From Thalassiosira profunda (taxonomy: Eukaryota; Bacillariophyta; Thalassiosirophyceae; Thalassiosirales; Thalassiosiraceae): DNA of 17,121 bases. Positions 15,012 through 17,121 of the stretch are shown here, piece by piece. The stretch lies in NCBI GenBank assembly GCA_036939355.1, contig JALLAP010001405.1, positions 1 to 17,121 on the forward strand. Reading direction: 5' to 3'. Position numbers and translations under genes: made by a program. The notes under the pieces were generated by a model. The model searched no databases, was not told the DNA's origin, and saw only the letters and a program-made list of their open reading frames with translations. Positions within the stretch are counted from its first letter, which is position 1; the number at the start of each line of letters is the position of its first letter.

Positions 15012-15564
15012 ATGAACCTTCTGACCACTCTCATCGTCGTTGCCTGCTGCGTCATTGCCGCGGCGCTCGATGAGCAGCAGCTTAGGCCCGACGCAGAAGA
15101 TCCTGGGAAGCCCAACGATAGGCGTCTCGGCTGGAACTGGGGCGGCGGACATCACAATAGGAATTGGAGGAAGTGGAGGAAGTGGAAGAAATGGTCGTCT
15201 CCCAGCAGCGGCGACTGGTGGGCGTCGTCGTCGAGCAGCTCGTCCGGCGATTGGTGGCGTTCCAGCACAAGCAAGTCCTCCAAGTCTTGGTCCTCTCCGA
15301 GCAGGTAAGAAGCACGTGTGGCGCGGGTTTTCTATCCTCAAAACAATATGCTAACCTCCCTCGCCGCTCATCAAATCTCTCGAAGCTGGAGCGGCTCCAA
15401 GTCCTCCAAGTCCTGGTCCTCTCCAAGCAGGTGAGCAGGGCGTTTGATTCAGGTTCCATCGTCAAGATGCCGTATCTTACGCATTCATCTCATTTACTTC
15501 AATCATCTCGCGAAGCTGGAGCTCTTCTCACAGCCGAAGCAGCAAGAGCTGGAGGGCCGTTTAG
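15012..15564 (+). CDS. Secreted Trp/Lys/Ser-rich silaffin/cingulin-like protein (tandem copy B)
   Basis: Three exons: 15012-15304, 15386-15430 and 15516-15564. Introns are 81 and 85 bp, both phase 2, with acceptors CGAAG; the product is 128 aa. Signal peptide MNLLTTLIVVACCVIAAALD, acidic propeptide and NDRRLGWNWGGG match copy A. The middle differs: HHNRNWRKWRKWKKWSSPSS, then Ser-rich stretches with two GDWW words. SKSSKSWSSPS then occurs at the end of exon 1 and again in exon 2. The protein ends SKSWRAV as in copy A. Trp-rich plus Lys/Ser-rich secreted proteins with RXL sites recall the W-type cingulins of T. pseudonana girdle bands; a silica or cell-wall role is inferred. The second exon is 45 bp and symmetric (phase 2-2), so skipping keeps the frame. 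Retaining either intron ends the protein just after SPSR. Confidence 0.74.
15386..15430 (+). other. 45-bp symmetric exon in gene B
   Basis: This exon encodes 15 residues (WSGSKSSKSWSSPS with shared Ser/Arg ends) and is phase 2 on both sides. Its 3' half duplicates the end of exon 1 at DNA level ('tccaagtc.tggtcctctcc.agcag'), and its 5' junction 'cgaag|ctggagc' equals those of the terminal exons of both genes. It looks like a duplicated splice module. Confidence 0.65.
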
Positions 15565-15784
15565 AAGATGCCACACTGTGCCCTCTGCCCATGAATAATA
15601 TTCCTCGCGATGTGTGAACCTGTGAAGTCTGTGCTGCCTAGTTCTTTGATCCGCCCTGGTGGTATGTTTTGGACCCCTGAACGAGACTGCTGGCTGATTC
15701 GATGCTCGTCCTGTATGACCGCTGTGCATTACTGGTTGTCATTGCTCTGTAAAATAAGACTCCTGTGATGCATGCGATCGCCTA

Positions 15785-17121
15785 CTAAGACAGTTCGAAG
15801 CCCGACGAGTACTCGATGGCGTACAGGAGCTTCTCTCGCAGCATCTCCTTGCTCGTATACTTGGGAAGCTTCAGCAAGTTCATGCACGTGGAGCTCGTCG
15901 GCAGCCTCACGCTGCCAGTAGCCAATCCTTCCGCAACGTCGTTTCCGTGGTCGTCTTCCCGGAGGCGGATCTGCTGGATGCAAGGCAAGGGGACCATGGA
16001 ACCAAACCCAAGCAATGGCTGTCTGGAGCACGACGTCATGAACTTCAGGAACTGTCGCTGCTGCTCGGGGCTCATCTCGTAGACGACCTGCCACAGCCAC
16101 TGGACGATGGGCTGGGATGGATGGAGCCCTCCCGAGTAGCGCATGACGTTCATCATGCCCTCGACATCGATGCCCTTCACTGTATCGTCGCCGCTGATCA
16201 ATTTTTGGAGTTCGTACGCGGAAAAGAGCCGCATCCACTGCGCAGGGATGATATCTCTGAAGCCACGAAGGAAGGCAGCGGTCTGGCGAGAGCCGCGGAC
16301 GTTCATCTTTTGGTGCGACACCAGATGGATGTACTGGATGACGTTCTCTTTCGTAACTGGGACGTTGCTTCCGCCTCGCATGAGCTCGATGGTTTCGTTT
16401 GCAGACTCGTGAAGCTCGAATGTCAGCCCCAGGTTGTTGATATCCCTAACAGCCATGTGACGCAGCGACTTCAGATTCTTGTAGTACTCGGAGTCGATGT
16501 TCTTGAGATCATCGAGAGAGTTTTGTTTGCCAAGTAGCTTGTTCAGAAAGGGAAGGCAGAACTGCGGCTCCACCAGGATGGATTCTGTGTGCGTTTCGCA
16601 AAAGGAGAGAAGGTGAGTAAAGCATGTCGGAGGAGCAATCATTGCACACAAAAGAGGCGAAGACTCACCATAAATGGACTTGCCCAGCACACGTCCGAGA
16701 AACTCGTAGTGGGACAACATCGCGTCGTTTCCATCCAAGGCCGTGTTGACCTTCAACGTCTGAAGCGGAGTCACGACAAAGAAGTCGGGATGCGTCTCGA
16801 CAACCGAGTCGTCGTCTTCTCCCTCGCCACCCTCGTCTTTGACCGCCTCTGGAAGGAACGCGTCGGAGATGAGGTCGTCCAGAAACTCTTTGAAGACTCC
16901 ACCGCCGTCGATTCCTGCCTCTTGCTGGCCGTGCTTGTTCACAAACGTCACCTGCACTCTCTTCCGCAGCTTCTTCCCAAGGGGGTTCAGGCGTTGTTTC
17001 GAATCGCTGTACAAGGCATCCCGGCGAATGGTCACCCGTTCCCTGCCCGAAATCTCCGTCTCCTCGCCTTCTTCCAAGTTTATCATTTGGCGAATCGACA
17101 TTGTCTCGTCCTGCGTGCGCA
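15785..17121 (-). CDS. HECT-domain E3 ubiquitin ligase, UBE3C-like (5' end outside the window)
   Basis: Exons 17121-16669 and 16584-15785, with an 84-bp phase-1 intron (16668-16585, donor GTGAGT, acceptor CACACAG). Splicing gives LGRVLGKSIY-ESILVEPQF, the expected HECT N-lobe. The domain is complete: VTIRRDALYSDSKQRLN, GIDGGGVFKEFLDDL, IDSEYYKNLKSLRHM, LISGDD, LKFMTSCSRQPLLGF and the catalytic Cys in LPTSSTCMNLLKLP (codon 15886-15884), ending GFELS. The IDSEYYKNL and 'VTKENVIQYIHLVSHQKMN' blocks match UBE3C/UBE3B best. HECT ligases form a ubiquitin thioester on the Cys before transfer. The ATG at 17101 is probably internal: the frame stays open to the window edge, and family members have several hundred residues before the HECT domain. 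At least 410 aa lie here. An acidic insertion (EGGEGEDDDS) sits between GVFKEF and the FLGRVLG helix. Confidence 0.94.
   Translation of the reverse strand, partial: RTQDETMSIRQMINLEEGEETEISGRERVTIRRDALYSDSKQRLNPLGKKLRKRVQVTFVNKHGQQEAGIDGGGVFKEFLDDLISDAFLPEAVKDEGGEGEDDDSVVETHPDFFVVTPLQTLKVNTALDGNDAMLSHYEFLGRVLGKSIYGESSPLLCAMIAPPTCFTHLLSFCETHTESILVEPQFCLPFLNKLLGKQNSLDDLKNIDSEYYKNLKSLRHMAVRDINNLGLTFELHESANETIELMRGGSNVPVTKENVIQYIHLVSHQKMNVRGSRQTAAFLRGFRDIIPAQWMRLFSAYELQKLISGDDTVKGIDVEGMMNVMRYSGGLHPSQPIVQWLWQVVYEMSPEQQRQFLKFMTSCSRQPLLGFGSMVPLPCIQQIRLREDDHGNDVAEGLATGSVRLPTSSTCMNLLKLPKYTSKEMLREKLLYAIEYSSGFELS

Noticed and set aside
15785..17101. Single-exon 438-aa HECT protein
   Set aside because: The stretch between GKSIY and SILVEP does not fit the HECT fold and is bounded by GTGAGT and CACACAG, so it is an intron; the start at 17101 is also probably internal.
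556..17121. A functional ubiquitin gene cluster (CHY-RING, RING-CH, HECT)
   Set aside because: The three E3 genes are unrelated, differ in strand and are separated by other functions; eukaryotic gene order makes chance the simpler reading.
1..17121. Transposon, virus-derived or prokaryotic operon content
   Set aside because: No reverse transcriptase, transposase, integrase, terminal repeats or polycistronic layout was seen; spliced genes and domain content are eukaryotic nuclear.

Overview
The window looks like nuclear DNA of a centric diatom close to Thalassiosira. The genes carry short GT-AG introns (76-101 bp). One gene encodes a secreted protein with Pro/Thr/Ser-rich 'PTxSPS' linkers. 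Two others encode small secreted Ser/Lys/Trp-rich proteins with an RRL processing motif, of the silaffin/cingulin kind. RING-CH/TPR and 'LPNGxLAHAASxL' leucine-rich proteins of the sort expanded in thalassiosiroid diatoms are also present. The species call rests on recalled family features, not on a search.

Layout. 1-110 (-) is the 5' end of a gene leaving the window, possibly a SWAP-N-type splicing factor. 556-2364 (+) is a CHY/CTCHY/RING-H2 ubiquitin ligase (RCHY1/Pirh2 type). 2495-3838 (-) is a two-exon RING-CH plus TPR protein. 4087-4645 (+) is a frameshifted remnant of a diatom leucine-rich family. 4755-5328 (-) is a C1D/Rrp47-like exosome cofactor; its 3' end is spoiled by an exact 72-bp duplication around a single N, which looks like an assembly join. 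6045-8481 (+) is a four-exon secreted protein (727 aa) with a Ser/Thr/Pro stalk, an SdrD-B-like domain and five Trp/Tyr/Cys-Cys repeats. 8604-11579 (-) is exonuclease EXO1 (991 aa) and 12183-13088 (+) is NSE1 of the SMC5/6 complex. These two are divergent across a 603-bp spacer with an E2F-like site and an 18-bp perfect palindrome. 13968-14485 and 15012-15564 (+) are a tandem duplicate pair of small secreted biosilica-type proteins. 15785-17121 (-) is the 3' part of a UBE3C-like HECT ubiquitin ligase whose 5' end lies outside the window.

Themes. Three E3 ligases, two DNA-repair genes sharing a promoter region, and three secreted genes that share a short upstream motif. The most interesting part is the tandem secreted pair. 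Signal peptide, RRL site, splice modules, C-terminus, promoter element and 3'UTR are all conserved, but the middle of the mature protein has been exchanged: Ser/Gly/Lys repeats in one copy, a Trp/Lys/Arg block in the other. Six of the eight introns resolved here are phase 2 with GTRAG donors, so retaining any of them puts a stop codon at the junction. The HECT intron, by contrast, is 84 bp, in frame and stop-free.
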